Assembly (NCBI GenBank): GCA_938015445.1
Contig: CALLPE010000039.1
Coordinates: forward strand, 1 to 64,000
Reading direction: 5' to 3'
Length of the DNA stretch: 64,000 nucleotides
Source: an uncultured Pirellulales bacterium
GTDB lineage: Bacteria > Planctomycetota > Planctomycetia > Pirellulales > Thermoguttaceae
The notes beneath the pieces were generated by a model. That model did not search any database and was not told the origin of the DNA. It saw nothing but the letters and a program-made list of their open reading frames with translations. Shown piece by piece: positions 28,343 to 37,883 of this stretch (position 1 is its first letter; every line of letters begins with the position of its first letter). A program made the translations under genes and the position numbers.

Positions 28343-29553
28343 GTTATGCCTCGAAATTCTTCAGCACGAGAGCCTAAACGGTGCGCTGCCAGTTCGTTGA
28401 TCCACTTGCCCACAAAGAAAACCGCCATACCTACCGCTAGCAAGAACATGCCCACAAAGTACTCCATGGGAGTCGCGTGGTAGATGTACTTCAGTCGCTC
28501 ATGATGAAAGGCCTCCTGCAATCCCTCCAATTCCCCTATTGTCTGGCCTGGTATTAGCACGTTCAACCGCGCACTCATGAAGCACACCGCAACCAGAATG
28601 GCGGCGATCAACCAGACGTTGGTTCGCCGGGTGAGGAACAGAGCAAAAGGCAGGATGCCTCCCAAAAGGAGATGCACGATCCAAAAGACCCACCAGTACG
28701 GCCCGCGGAGAATCAGTTCAATGGCGGGCGCGTGAACCTCCGGATTCCATAGGGCGATCGAGAACTCGGCGAACTCGAATAGGAAATAGACCGTCAATCC
28801 GGTTAAAGTCACCATGCGTAGCAGCCTTATAGCTGCCTGTTGATCCGCGGCCGATTCGGTACCCGGCCCGAAAATGGCACGCACCGCCAACAGGGTAGCC
28901 CCGCCCGATGTGACGGCGGACGTCAGGAATAGCATGGGCAACAGGGCACTGTGCCAAAAGCCCTTTGCCTCGACCACGCCGAAAAAAGCGCCGCTTTGGC
29001 TTGGGAACATGATGGAAAACAATATTGCCGGAGCCAGCAACGGCTTGAGCCAGGATGAACGCCTTTGAAACGCCAACACCCAACATACCGCAGCCAGGAC
29101 CATGAAGGCGCTGTACATCCAAGCGTTGAGGGTCATCATGCTATTGAAATTCGGGTACAAAAAGATGTAGGCTGCTCGTTCCGGGTGCCCCAAATCGAGC
29201 CATACACCCAGGAAAGCCGGGATGATAGCCGCTACGGATAAGACGATAACCGTTTGCAGGGTGGCCGGGTTGCGAAACCCGGGCAAATCAAGTAGGAATC
29301 CGCCCGCCCCCAATAAAAAAGCCCCACCTGCAATACCTACCCCGTGAAAATAAATCGCCACCCACAGTCCCCACGGCACAAACGAACCGTAGCCCGCCGG
29401 CAAGTGCCCCATGGCCAATCGTTGATACATGCCCACCAGCCCTAATGCTAGGGCAATCAACCACAAAGCCCAAAGCAACAATCGAATGGCTGGGGCAATT
29501 CCGGGGGAATATCGCGATGGTTCCACCACCGTTGTCGAGTGAGCCGAAGTCAT
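28339..29553 (-). CDS. NrfD/PsrC-type polytopic membrane subunit
   Basis: The protein has 404 residues with about nine hydrophobic segments. AGGAGAGG stands 7 bases before the ATG. The NrfD-family pattern is clear: an N-terminal helix, then WVAIYFHGVGIAGGAF, HPERAAYIFLYPNFNS after helix 3, and FFGVVEAKGFWHSALLP. This subunit takes electrons from the quinone pool and passes them to the FeS subunit. It lies between the FeS subunit and the catalytic subunit and overlaps the latter by 4 bases, so one three-part complex is encoded. Confidence 0.88.
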   Translation of the reverse strand: MTSAHSTTVVEPSRYSPGIAPAIRLLLWALWLIALALGLVGMYQRLAMGHLPAGYGSFVPWGLWVAIYFHGVGIAGGAFLLGAGGFLLDLPGFRNPATLQTVIVLSVAAIIPAFLGVWLDLGHPERAAYIFLYPNFNSMMTLNAWMYSAFMVLAAVCWVLAFQRRSSWLKPLLAPAILFSIMFPSQSGAFFGVVEAKGFWHSALLPMLFLTSAVTSGGATLLAVRAIFGPGTESAADQQAAIRLLRMVTLTGLTVYFLFEFAEFSIALWNPEVHAPAIELILRGPYWWVFWIVHLLLGGILPFALFLTRRTNVWLIAAILVAVCFMSARLNVLIPGQTIGELEGLQEAFHHERLKYIYHATPMEYFVGMFLLAVGMAVFFVGKWINELAAHRLGSRAEEFRGIT

Positions 29554-29611
29554 TTTCGAGCCTCTCCTAAACGTTGCCGCGGACCGCTTGGCTGTGGAAA
29601 ACGACGGTGCA

Positions 29612-30514
29612 TCAAGCGATGTAGAAAACTCGCGGGCTGGTTCCTTTGTGCGGTAGAAGGACGTACACGTTGTTCTTGGCGATCAACTCTGTTACCAGGG
29701 CGTCGGGGTCGGAGGCATCGCCGAAGTATGTGGCCCGGCCTATACAGGTGGTGACGCAAGTGGGCAACTGCCCCACCTCCAGGCGATGCAAGCAGAAGTG
29801 ACACTTTCTGGCATTGCCGATCGGACTATTGTGATTTTTACGGCTCCACGCCTTGCTATATTCGTAATTGGGCAACTCTTCCAACTTGTGCTCCGGCCCC
29901 ATCAGCGTCGTTCCATCTGCCCCCACCGCTGCTCCGTCGGTGTAGCGCATCCCGAAGTCGCTGGTGCGAGCCCCGTACGGACAAGCCGTCAGGCAATACC
30001 GGCAGCCTATGCACTTGTCGTAATCGACAATAGTGATGCCATCGGGGCGCCGCCAGGTAGCTTTGACCGGGCAGACCGGTACGCACGGCGGCTTTTCGCA
30101 TTGCATGCAAGGGCGCGGCGTGAACTTCAAGTGAACATTGGGAAACTCGCCGCGTTCTTCGGTAATGACAGGCCGATACACCACTCCCGGCGGAAGCTTA
30201 TTCTCCGCCACGCATCCGATCGTACAAGCATGACAGCCCACGCATTTGCGGTGGTCGATAACCATGACCCAGCGGCGCTGCTCGGCAGGCTTGGCCATCG
30301 CCTTCACCAAATCGCGCTGCATGTGCACTAACACATCCTCATCGAACCGGGGGGCGATGTTGTTCAGCACGGGCAGTTGTCTGGTCGTCTTTTCCCCCTG
30401 AGGGTCGCCGGTATCGCGAGCAACCCTTTCCCGGGCGACCAGCGCGCCTATTGCCAGTACCCCCGCCGCTGTAAACGCGCCTGCTTTTACAAGCTCGCGT
30501 CTTTCCATAGTCAT
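29612..30514 (-). CDS. Four-cluster ferredoxin-type subunit of the Mo oxidoreductase
   Basis: The protein has 300 residues from the ATG at 30514, which has GGAGG 6 bases upstream. A longer frame up to 30574 would destroy the N-terminal signal. Four cysteine groups bind four [4Fe-4S] clusters: [37 protein letters not shown] and CHFCLHR...CVTTC. An N-terminal Arg-rich/hydrophobic stretch ([18 protein letters not shown]) looks like a Tat signal or anchor. This is the electron-transfer subunit connecting the NrfD-type protein to the molybdenum subunit. It is the first gene of the operon, with a candidate promoter about 60 bases upstream. Confidence 0.88.
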   Translation of the reverse strand: MTMERRELVKAGAFTAAGVLAIGALVARERVARDTGDPQGEKTTRQLPVLNNIAPRFDEDVLVHMQRDLVKAMAKPAEQRRWVMVIDHRKCVGCHACTIGCVAENKLPPGVVYRPVITEERGEFPNVHLKFTPRPCMQCEKPPCVPVCPVKATWRRPDGITIVDYDKCIGCRYCLTACPYGARTSDFGMRYTDGAAVGADGTTLMGPEHKLEELPNYEYSKAWSRKNHNSPIGNARKCHFCLHRLEVGQLPTCVTTCIGRATYFGDASDPDALVTELIAKNNVYVLLPHKGTSPRVFYIA

Positions 30515-30569
30515 TGCATACCTCCGCCGAACGCGCCAGTAGTGAGGGCGACCGCTTATCAAGCCCAAG

Positions 30570-30598
30570 AGCATAGCACAGAGAAATAGTCAACTCAA
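30570..30598 (-). promoter_or_regulatory. Candidate sigma-70-type promoter for the Mo oxidoreductase operon
   Basis: On the - strand a TTGAGT (30598-30593) is followed after 17 bases by TATGCT (30575-30570). Each hexamer matches consensus at four of six positions and the spacing is ideal. Transcription would start about 50 bases before the ATG at 30514. Confidence 0.35.
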
Positions 30599-30682
30599 GC
30601 AGACATATTTCTGTCATTCACCCAGCTTGGTGCTGACCAGTACTACTCCGGTAGCACAGATTTAGGGCCATTGCGCCATGAG

Positions 30683-30697
30683 CGGCAACTGTTGCCG
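30683..30697. promoter_or_regulatory. 15-bp palindrome upstream of the Mo oxidoreductase operon
   Basis: CGGCAAC and GTTGCCG flank one central base, forming a perfect palindrome about 85 bp upstream of the candidate -35 element. It could be an operator for a dimeric regulator, but no regulator gene lies next to it. Confidence 0.3.
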
Positions 30698-30869
30698 ACG
30701 AACTGAGAACGCAGCCCACTTGTTAGAATGTGGGCACCGACAGCGCAGCCCGAAAAACTCTATCCGCCGCTGAACGCTGGGACTGGCTATAAATTGCCGC
30801 TTCGCCCAACACAAGGTGAACTCTAAAATACTTCCTGATCAATAGCGGCGTGAAGCTGTGGGGGGTTCC

Positions 30870-33800
30870 TTAAGGCTTGTGTTCTGGAGATTGCAGTTGA
30901 GAGTCCGCAGGTTCGGCTTCGTCGGCCGGAGATGGAGACAATCGCTCGGCGCTGCTGGTGCGGGCAAACATCACATACAGGCATGGCATAAAGAACAGGG
31001 CAACCAGTATTTCCATACCCAGGCCGCCGATGGCCCCAGCCGCCATAGGCTGTAGCATGTCGCCTCCTTCCTCCACATTTAGAGCCAAGGGCAGGAAGCC
31101 GACCATCGTCGTCATGGTGGTCATCACTCGCGGACGGAGGCGGATTTTGGCGGCCTCGATGACCGCTTTAATCGGCGACATGGCATCGCAACGCCGCAAC
31201 TCATCGGCGAAGGTCAGCAGCAGCACACCGTCGTTGACCGACGCGGCCACGACGACCAGGACACCGATGATCACCGTAGCAGCCAGCGACAATCCGGAAA
31301 GGTGTAGGGCAAATACAAGTCCCACAAGGCAGACGGGAACACTGCCCAGGATCAAAGCCGGCAACTTTAGGCTATTGAACTGCACCGCCAGCACAACGAA
31401 AGCGAAAAACACGGCAAAAGCAAGGACGGCCAACACATTTTGTTTCATGTCGGCCATCATTTGGGCCTGGCCGCCGTAGGTTATCTCATAGCCGATCGGT
31501 AGATCGAGTTTCTCCAAAGCGGTCCGCAGTTCCCTCAAAGCCTGGTCGACGCTGACGCCTGAGGCATCGCCGCGCAAAATGACCTGCTTGATCTGGTCCT
31601 CACGCACGATCTCGACCGGGCCGACCGTCTGCGTGACGGTAGCGATATCCCTTATACGCAGCAGATCGCCTTGAGCGCAAGTCAGCGCCAAGTTCTCTAC
31701 ATCCGCCCGGCCTTTCAGGCGTTCTTCGGGGACGATCACCCGAATGTTGTAGTATTCCTGGCCGTCGCGATACCGGGTAGCGACAGCGCCGGTGATCAGC
31801 CAGCGCAGAGTGTCCGCCACGTCGATTGCAGATACGCCTAGTTCGGCCGCCTTGGTCCGATCGAGTCGAACCTGGTATTCAGGTTTAGTCAAGTCCATAG
31901 AGACATAGACGTTCGTAAAGTGTGCCAACTCGTTCATCACACCGCTGGTTTGGCGTGCTAGGTCAAATAGGGTATCCATTTCCTGGCCACGAATTTTGAC
32001 CTCGATATCGGCCTCCCCAAGTCTGCGAATGCCTTTGATGGGCATCTTCATAACCATGGCCATGCCACCGGGGACCTGGACCTGCCCGACGATGGGCCGC
32101 AGTTGTTGGATGTACTGCGCGGTGCTGAGCTTGCGGTCGGCTCTGGGCACAAGTTGGATGTCGATCTGGCCCTCGTTAGCGATCTCATAGGTGTACAAAC
32201 CCCACACTTTGCCGCCGACCAAAGTGAAGGCCGATTCGATCAACTCGTCGCCGGCGATTTTCTGTTCGATTTGGCGAAGCACCGCGTCGGTCTGGTAGAC
32301 AGAGGCGCCTGTGGGGAGCCTGACCTTGATCATCACCCGGCCGTCGTCCATGGTCGGCAGGAACTCCGCACCCAATCGGCCCAGCAGCCAGTACGCCGCC
32401 ACCACCGCAGCGATAAACGCTGGGACTACGATCCATCGGCCGCTGATAACCCAGCCGAGTGCCCAACCGTACCCCTCGGTGACCTGGCCGAACAGTCGCT
32501 GAAATCGCGTAGTCACCGATGTCGGCCGGCGCTGCCCGAACAGCGTGGCTGTGACCATGGGCGTGACGGAAATGGCAATGAGCAGGCTAATGACTACGAT
32601 TCCGGCGATCACCAGGATCAATTCTCGAAACAGCAGGCTGGTCAACCCCGGAACCAATAGGAAAGGCACGAACAGGGCCAGAAACGAGACCGTTGCCGCC
32701 ACCACGGCGGGTCCGACTTCGGCGGTGGCCTCGATTGCCAGTACATCCGGCGGATCGCCGGGCCGTTGCTGACGCAGACGTGTGATGTTCTCGATCACTA
32801 TGGTCGAGTTGTCGAGAATCACGCCCAGAGCGATGACCAGTCCTCCGAGCGAGAAAATATTCAGCGAAAACCCGCCCACCTTCATCAACCCGAAGTTCAG
32901 CAGCAGCGTCAGGGGCAGGGCGATGACCATCACCAAAACTTGGCGAAAACTGCCCAGAAACAAGTACACCACGATCACCAACAGGACTGCCGCTTCGACG
33001 GCCGCGTTGCGCACCCCCGCCAGCGACGTCTCGACGTACTGGGCCTGATTTTCGACCATGCCCAACTGCACACCGGCGGGCAGAGCCGGCCGCAATTCGT
33101 CCAGCTTGCGGCTGACGGCCCGGGCAACCTGCACCGTATTGGCGTCGGACTGCTTCAGGACGGAGAGCTTCACGCAGGGCTGGCCATTCAGACGTGTGAT
33201 TACCCGCGTCTCCTCGTGGCTGTCGACAACCGCGGCGATGTCTCTGAGGTAAATCTTCGCTGTCCCGTTGCGGGCGATCACGACGGAGCGGATCTCTTCC
33301 AGATTCTGGTACTCTCCCACAGTGCGGACGATGATCTCTCTCGGCCCGGTGATGACTCGCCCGCCCATCTGCTGGATGTTCTCCTGGTTGAGTCGGCGGA
33401 TCACCGTATCGAGCGACAATTTGTGCTTTTCCATGGCGGTTGGGTCGAGCAGCACGCGAATCTCGCGCTTCAATCCACCGACAATCTCCGTACCTGCCAC
33501 ACCGCGCACCGCCATGAGCCGATCTTGTAGCCAGTTCTCCGCCCAGTCGCGCAGCTTGACCAGGTCCCATCGGTCGGAACTGACGGTCAACTGCACAACC
33601 GGGAGTTGCGACGGATCGGCTTTGATGATGATCGGCGGATCGATGTCCTTGGGGAGTTCCCGGGCTACGCGCGCCATGGCGGCAAGCGCGTCCTGGTAAG
33701 CCACGTCGATGTCCACGCCATACTCGAAGTTGACCAGTAACGTGTACATTCCCTCGATGGACGAGGATTCGAGGTAGTCCAGGTTATCCACCGTCGCCAT

Positions 33801-34010
33801 TTGTCGTTCGATGGGATCGGCGATGTTGCGATCGATCTCTTCTGGCGTCGCCCCGCGCCACCATATATGCAGCTTGATCATCGGGTAGGTGATGTCGGGC
33901 AGGAAATCCACGGGCAGACGCCACAGACCGTACAACCCCAGCACCACCAGCGCCAGCACGATGGCGCTGGTGGCCAAACGGCGATGAACTGCATATTCTG
34001 TGATTCTCAT
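30870..34010 (-). CDS. RND efflux transporter, AcrB/HAE-1-like
   Basis: The protein has 1046 residues, normal for the family. Its architecture is typical: a first helix at about 12-30 (AIVLALVVLGLYGLWRLPVDFLPDI), a large periplasmic loop, helices 2-6 (about 337-500), a second helix pair and loop, and a terminal helix block. The proton-relay position on helix 4 reads LDNS (D400-N401) where AcrB has a pair of Asp, and helix 10 has SVNDGVLLLTFADEL where AcrB has a Lys. This pattern occurs in other HAE-1 relatives and does not by itself mean inactivity. The gene starts within the adaptor stop (ATGA), so the two are co-translated. The likely role is export of drugs, solvents or other amphiphiles. 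The divergent outer-membrane partner gene is broken. Confidence 0.9.
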   Translation of the reverse strand: MRITEYAVHRRLATSAIVLALVVLGLYGLWRLPVDFLPDITYPMIKLHIWWRGATPEEIDRNIADPIERQMATVDNLDYLESSSIEGMYTLLVNFEYGVDIDVAYQDALAAMARVARELPKDIDPPIIIKADPSQLPVVQLTVSSDRWDLVKLRDWAENWLQDRLMAVRGVAGTEIVGGLKREIRVLLDPTAMEKHKLSLDTVIRRLNQENIQQMGGRVITGPREIIVRTVGEYQNLEEIRSVVIARNGTAKIYLRDIAAVVDSHEETRVITRLNGQPCVKLSVLKQSDANTVQVARAVSRKLDELRPALPAGVQLGMVENQAQYVETSLAGVRNAAVEAAVLLVIVVYLFLGSFRQVLVMVIALPLTLLLNFGLMKVGGFSLNIFSLGGLVIALGVILDNSTIVIENITRLRQQRPGDPPDVLAIEATAEVGPAVVAATVSFLALFVPFLLVPGLTSLLFRELILVIAGIVVISLLIAISVTPMVTATLFGQRRPTSVTTRFQRLFGQVTEGYGWALGWVISGRWIVVPAFIAAVVAAYWLLGRLGAEFLPTMDDGRVMIKVRLPTGASVYQTDAVLRQIEQKIAGDELIESAFTLVGGKVWGLYTYEIANEGQIDIQLVPRADRKLSTAQYIQQLRPIVGQVQVPGGMAMVMKMPIKGIRRLGEADIEVKIRGQEMDTLFDLARQTSGVMNELAHFTNVYVSMDLTKPEYQVRLDRTKAAELGVSAIDVADTLRWLITGAVATRYRDGQEYYNIRVIVPEERLKGRADVENLALTCAQGDLLRIRDIATVTQTVGPVEIVREDQIKQVILRGDASGVSVDQALRELRTALEKLDLPIGYEITYGGQAQMMADMKQNVLAVLAFAVFFAFVVLAVQFNSLKLPALILGSVPVCLVGLVFALHLSGLSLAATVIIGVLVVVAASVNDGVLLLTFADELRRCDAMSPIKAVIEAAKIRLRPRVMTTMTTMVGFLPLALNVEEGGDMLQPMAAGAIGGLGMEILVALFFMPCLYVMFARTSSAERLSPSPADEAEPADSQLQSPEHKP

Positions 34011-35353
34011 GGCTTGCCTTCGCCCGCGCCGATAGGCTTCTTCTCTGGCAACCCCGGTTTACCGCCGGAACCCGGTTTTGCGCTCGCTGCCCCCAGCACA
34101 GCCACAGGCATCCCATCTTTGAGTCTCTCGTTGCCGGCAACCACCACAAGCTCTCCCGGCCGGACGCCTTCGAGCACCTGAACCATCCGCCCCTGCTCGA
34201 TGCCAGTCGTCACTGTGCGCTGCATGGCCTTTGTGTCGCTCAGGACGAACAGTTGTTTTTGTCCCTTGGCAGTGGTGAGAATCGCTTCCTGCGGAACCAC
34301 GATCGCGTCCTCGACTTTCTCCAGTTCCACTTGCACCCGGGCAAACATCCCGGGCACAAGGCCCAGCGGCTCCACCATCTCGGCCTCGACAGTGCGAGTG
34401 CGCATCCTTGAATCGAGCGTGGGATACACGCGTACGATACTTGCCCGGTGTGACTGTCCGGGGTACGCGTCCAGGGCGACCGTCAGCGACACTCCGGGGC
34501 GGATAGAGGTAGCATATACCTCCGGTACCGCAAACCGGATCACCAGCGACGAGAGGTCCACGATTTCCAACAGCGGCGCCTTTGCCGTCGCCACGTCGCC
34601 GGGGCGCACGTGCACAGCCGACACCGTGCCGTCGAAATGCGCCGTAATGACGCATTCGGCCAGTCGGGCCTTGGCAAGCTCCAAGGCCGCCGCTGCTTCC
34701 CTTACGGCAGCCTCTTGAACGGCGATCTCCGTGGGAGTCGGACCCGCCTTGAGCATGGCAAGCCGAGCTTGGGACGCCGCCAGTTTGGCTTGGGAAGTTT
34801 TGAAATCAGCTTTGCTACGCTCGAAATCCTCTTGCGAAATCGCCCCCGACTCGACGAGCCTTTTGGCCCGCTCGAACTCCGTCTTCGCTAGAGCGAGCAT
34901 TTCTTCCCATTCGCGCACCTGCTGTTCGGCCTGGGCGATCTCCTCCGGGCGCGTTCCCGCCTTCATATCGTCCAACTTGGCCAGAGCCACTGCGAAGCTG
35001 GCCTGAGCGGCCTGCACTTCAGCCCGATACGTCTGGCGGTCGATTTCTATGAGCTTCTCTCCTTTTGTTACCCGATCACCCTCCCGCCAGGGACAAAACC
35101 GAATCGGCCCTTCGACAGTGGCGGCCACGACCACCGAATTGACCGCCACCACCTCTCCGGTCAGTTCCAAAGTGCGACAAATCGGCGCCTTCCGGACTGC
35201 TTCCACGCGAACGGTGGGGCCTTTCTTGGCCTTGTCGGGCCCCTGATCCCCGCCGGGGGAGCGAGCTAGCATGACCGCGACGCTCGCTGCTATCACCAAA
35301 AACAGGGCGGTCAGAAAAATAATCCCCAGCGTTGCTGCCCACCTCTTCGGCAT
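34007..35353 (-). CDS. RND efflux periplasmic adaptor (HlyD/AcrA-like)
   Basis: The protein has 448 residues. One N-terminal hydrophobic segment (about 8-30) anchors it. A barrel-sandwich half motif (VEGPIRFCPWREGDRVTKGEKLIEID) is followed by a long alpha-hairpin rich in Ala, Glu and Lys (about 105-235). The second lipoyl half (ITAHFDGTVSAVHVRPGDVATAKAPLLEIVD) and the beta-barrel and membrane-proximal domains come next. A Gly/Lys/Pro-rich tail ends the protein. It should connect the RND transporter to an outer-membrane channel. Its hairpin implies a TolC-type partner, which is encoded divergently but carries stops. Confidence 0.88.
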   Translation of the reverse strand: MPKRWAATLGIIFLTALFLVIAASVAVMLARSPGGDQGPDKAKKGPTVRVEAVRKAPICRTLELTGEVVAVNSVVVAATVEGPIRFCPWREGDRVTKGEKLIEIDRQTYRAEVQAAQASFAVALAKLDDMKAGTRPEEIAQAEQQVREWEEMLALAKTEFERAKRLVESGAISQEDFERSKADFKTSQAKLAASQARLAMLKAGPTPTEIAVQEAAVREAAAALELAKARLAECVITAHFDGTVSAVHVRPGDVATAKAPLLEIVDLSSLVIRFAVPEVYATSIRPGVSLTVALDAYPGQSHRASIVRVYPTLDSRMRTRTVEAEMVEPLGLVPGMFARVQVELEKVEDAIVVPQEAILTTAKGQKQLFVLSDTKAMQRTVTTGIEQGRMVQVLEGVRPGELVVVAGNERLKDGMPVAVLGAASAKPGSGGKPGLPEKKPIGAGEGKP

Positions 35354-35458
35354 TTTCTCTCACTCTGGCGTTGGGTGGCCTCCCGTAAAGCAACCTCTCC
35401 TTCGGAATGCTGCCTCCCTAAATGCCCTTATCTTAACGCGTTATATTGAACAAAACAT

Positions 35459-35484
35459 CGATAATTTGGCATTATCGCCAAATT
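35459..35484. promoter_or_regulatory. Two overlapping palindromes in the divergent pump promoter region
   Basis: CGATAAT (35459-35465) and ATTATCG (35471-35477) are perfect 7-bp arms around TTGGC. AATTTGGC (35463-35470) and GCCAAATT (35477-35484) are perfect 8-bp arms around ATTATC. The two palindromes share bases, so they would be alternative binding sites or structures. They lie about 105 bp upstream of the adaptor start, in the 360-bp gap to the NodT-like gene. No repressor gene is adjacent. Confidence 0.45.
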
Positions 35485-35713
35485 CTCTGCCACGGTCAAC
35501 ACAGACGCACGGCGCCAAAGGATCTATCGAGGCGCTCGCTTGGGACACCAATCCAGAACAATATGAAAACCTTTTCCGGTTGGTTCCGGTTGTGCCGATT
35601 AAGTTGATATTGACGTTCACTAATGCCAGGCCGACATGCGCACCCCAAAATATAGTGTACAAATACACATATAAGCTCGAAATGCAACCGAATGGATATC
35701 GGCATACGGAGCC

Positions 35714-37245
35714 TTGACGCAGCGGACGCCCCAAAGCACCGGGCAGCGACGGCTCGCCCGCCCCGGCCATTGTGCCTTGCTCCTCGGGCTTTGTTTGTTG
35801 CTGTTGAGCGGATGTACCACCAGTCTCAGGCAACGGGCAGCCCAAGGCTTCAAAGTCGGACCGGATTACTGCGCTCCCAGTGCACCTACGGCCGATCAGT
35901 GGCTCGATGCTCACGTTCCCCAACTCGACGCCAGCAAGCTACCAAATACGACTTGGTAAACTATTTTCGACGATCCGGTGCTTGATGATTTGCTGGCTAC
36001 CGCTTCTAACCAGAACCTTGGCCTGCGAGAGGCCAGTGAAAGGATTCTTGAAGCGCGGTCTGGGCTTGCCATCGCCCGAGGAAGCCCCTTCCCACAAATG
36101 CAAGCGGCGGTCGGCACGTTTACACGCACGCAAATGAGCCGGACGATTGCCAAACCCATCAAGGTTCCCCATTTCGACGACTGGGCGACCGGGTTTAATG
36201 CCTCCTGGGAATTGGACTTCTGGGGGCGTTTTCGGCGCATGGTGGAAGCCTCGGAAGCCGACTTCGAGGCAGCCCAGGAGGATTACCGGGGCGTGCTTGT
36301 GCTTTTGCAAGCCGAAGTAGCAGCCGCATATCTACAAATATACGTATCGCCCAGCAGCGCATCGCCTTGGCGCAGCGAAACGTCGAATTGCAGGAAAATA
36401 CCCTTTCGCTTGCCGAGCTGCGGTTCCGTGAAGGCAAGACGACAAAGCTCGACGTCACGCAAGCGCAAGAAAACCTTGCCGCCACCAAAGCCCTGGTTCC
36501 GCAACTGGAAATCGCGTTGCGCGAAGCGCTGAACGCCCTGTGCGTGCTTCTGGGGGTTCCACCGTACAACCTGGAAGCCGAATTAGGTTCTGGGCCAATC
36601 CCCGAAGCACCGTCACAAGTGGCCATAGGCATCCCTGCCCAGTTGTTGGCCCGTCGTCCCGACGTTCGGCGCGCGGAACGGCTTGTGGCCGCACAGAGCG
36701 CTCGGATAGGAATCGCCGAATCGGATCTGTATCCGCGAATCGCCATCACGGGCACGATCGGATACGAATCGCAAAACTTGCCGAGTCTGTTTAAGGGCGA
36801 TTCACTTATGGGCAGCATAGGTCCGGGCTTCCGCTGGAGCATTTTCAACTACGGACGCATCCGTAACAACGTTCGTGCTGAAGAGGCACGCTTCCGCCAA
36901 GTGGTGCTTCGCTATCAGCAGCTCGTCCTCAAAGCCCATCAAGAGGTGGAGAACGCCATCATCCGATTCTTGAGAGCACAGGAGCGAGTGCGGTTTCTCG
37001 AAGATGGCGTAAAGGCCGCAAAAGAGTCGGTCGAGTTGGCAGAAAGCCAATAACGCGTGGGCAAAGTCGATTTTTAACGTCTGCTCGACTCGCAACGCGC
37101 CTTGGTGTTGTTCCAAGATCAACTTGCCGCAGCTCGCGGCGACGTAGTGATGAGCCTCGTGGCAACCTACAAGGCCTTGGGCGGCGGTTGGCAACCAACC
37201 ACAGTAAGCACAACGCCCGAGACACCCCCAGCTAAAGACGATTAA
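35714..37245 (+). pseudogene. NodT/TolC-type outer-membrane efflux lipoprotein, broken
   Basis: After joining frames, about 509 codons read as a full NodT-family protein. It has a lipoprotein signal (LLLLSGC), then TIFDDPVLDDLLATA, WELDFWGRFRRM, RFREGKTTKLDVTQAQENLA, RRPDVRRAERLVAAQSARIG, and a terminal LLDSQRALVLFQDQLA. Four lesions interrupt it: TAA at 35957-35959, an extra TA at 36341-36342 shifting the frame by two, and TAA at 37051-37053 and 37075-37077. Sequence between lesions is well conserved, so decay is recent or some lesions are sequence errors. The upstream initiation is a TTG with a poor Shine-Dalgarno site. It lies divergent from the pump-adaptor operon, whose outer-membrane partner it should be. 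Confidence 0.85.
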
Positions 37246-37883
37246 CAAATCCCCTTGTCAGCTCTTATCCCGATGGGGTTCCATCGGTACCAAAACGCAT
37301 CACATTAATGCCCCCACTTGCAATAGATAGAAATGACATAGAAATGACATCATGGCTAGTCCTTCCGAAGCAGGGCGGTACGGGAAATTCATCGACCACC
37401 CGCAAACAATAGCCGCGGTCGGAAGTGCTGGGGCGTGTGCTGTCCGAAAAACGGCGGTCGTCGAAGGCGGCGCTGCTGCCGGGGCTAAGCTACCGGCCGC
37501 ACCGCAGCGGGTGTAAATTAGCTTTCGGGAAGACAGTTCGGCGGGCCGCGGTCCGACGCTGTGGCATCTGCGCCAGCCACAGCGTTTCAGCCCTAGTCGC
37601 AAAAACGGCCGAGCAAGTGTGCCGGTCCGAGGTGCGGGACTTCGTTTTGCGCGGCCATAGTGGTTTTGCTTCTTTCCAGAGTAATGGTTGCCAAATGGCC
37701 GCTTGCCACTTTTCTGTAGCATCAGTGGATATTTCTAACGGTTCCAAAATAGTGGTATTTTTGGTTGCTGACGCGCAGAAACATCCTATACTTGCCGTGT
37801 TATATTCTCTGGCCTGCAAAATGATCGGTTCCTAAAACCTAAAGCTAGCGTGGTGCTATTACCCACCACCAAAGGAACAATGC
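37246..37883. other. Intergenic region with a small hairpin
   Basis: No convincing gene is present in these 638 bases; the frames that are open lack motifs and ribosome-binding sites. A perfect 7-bp stem with a 4-base loop lies at 37270-37287 (CCGATGG / CCATCGG), just past the broken NodT-like gene, without a T tract. Two tandem copies of an 11-base unit (ATAGAAATGAC) occur near 37328-37349. A purine-rich AAAGGA at 37871-37876 serves the next gene. Confidence 0.4.

Larger units (their letters stand above)
30515..30869. other. Promoter region of the Mo oxidoreductase operon
   Basis: This 355-bp gap lies between the first operon gene and the end of the RND pump gene, both on the - strand. It contains a candidate promoter and a 15-bp palindrome listed separately. 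No gene or terminator with a T tract was recognised. Confidence 0.5.

Noticed and set aside
35714-37245. Stop-codon reassignment or programmed recoding in the NodT-like gene
   Set aside because: Neighbouring genes use TAA as a normal stop, and a separate 2-bp frameshift is also present, so decay or sequence error is simpler.
37300-37835. Two overlapping frames of about 136-140 codons on opposite strands
   Set aside because: No ribosome-binding site, no domain pattern and odd composition.
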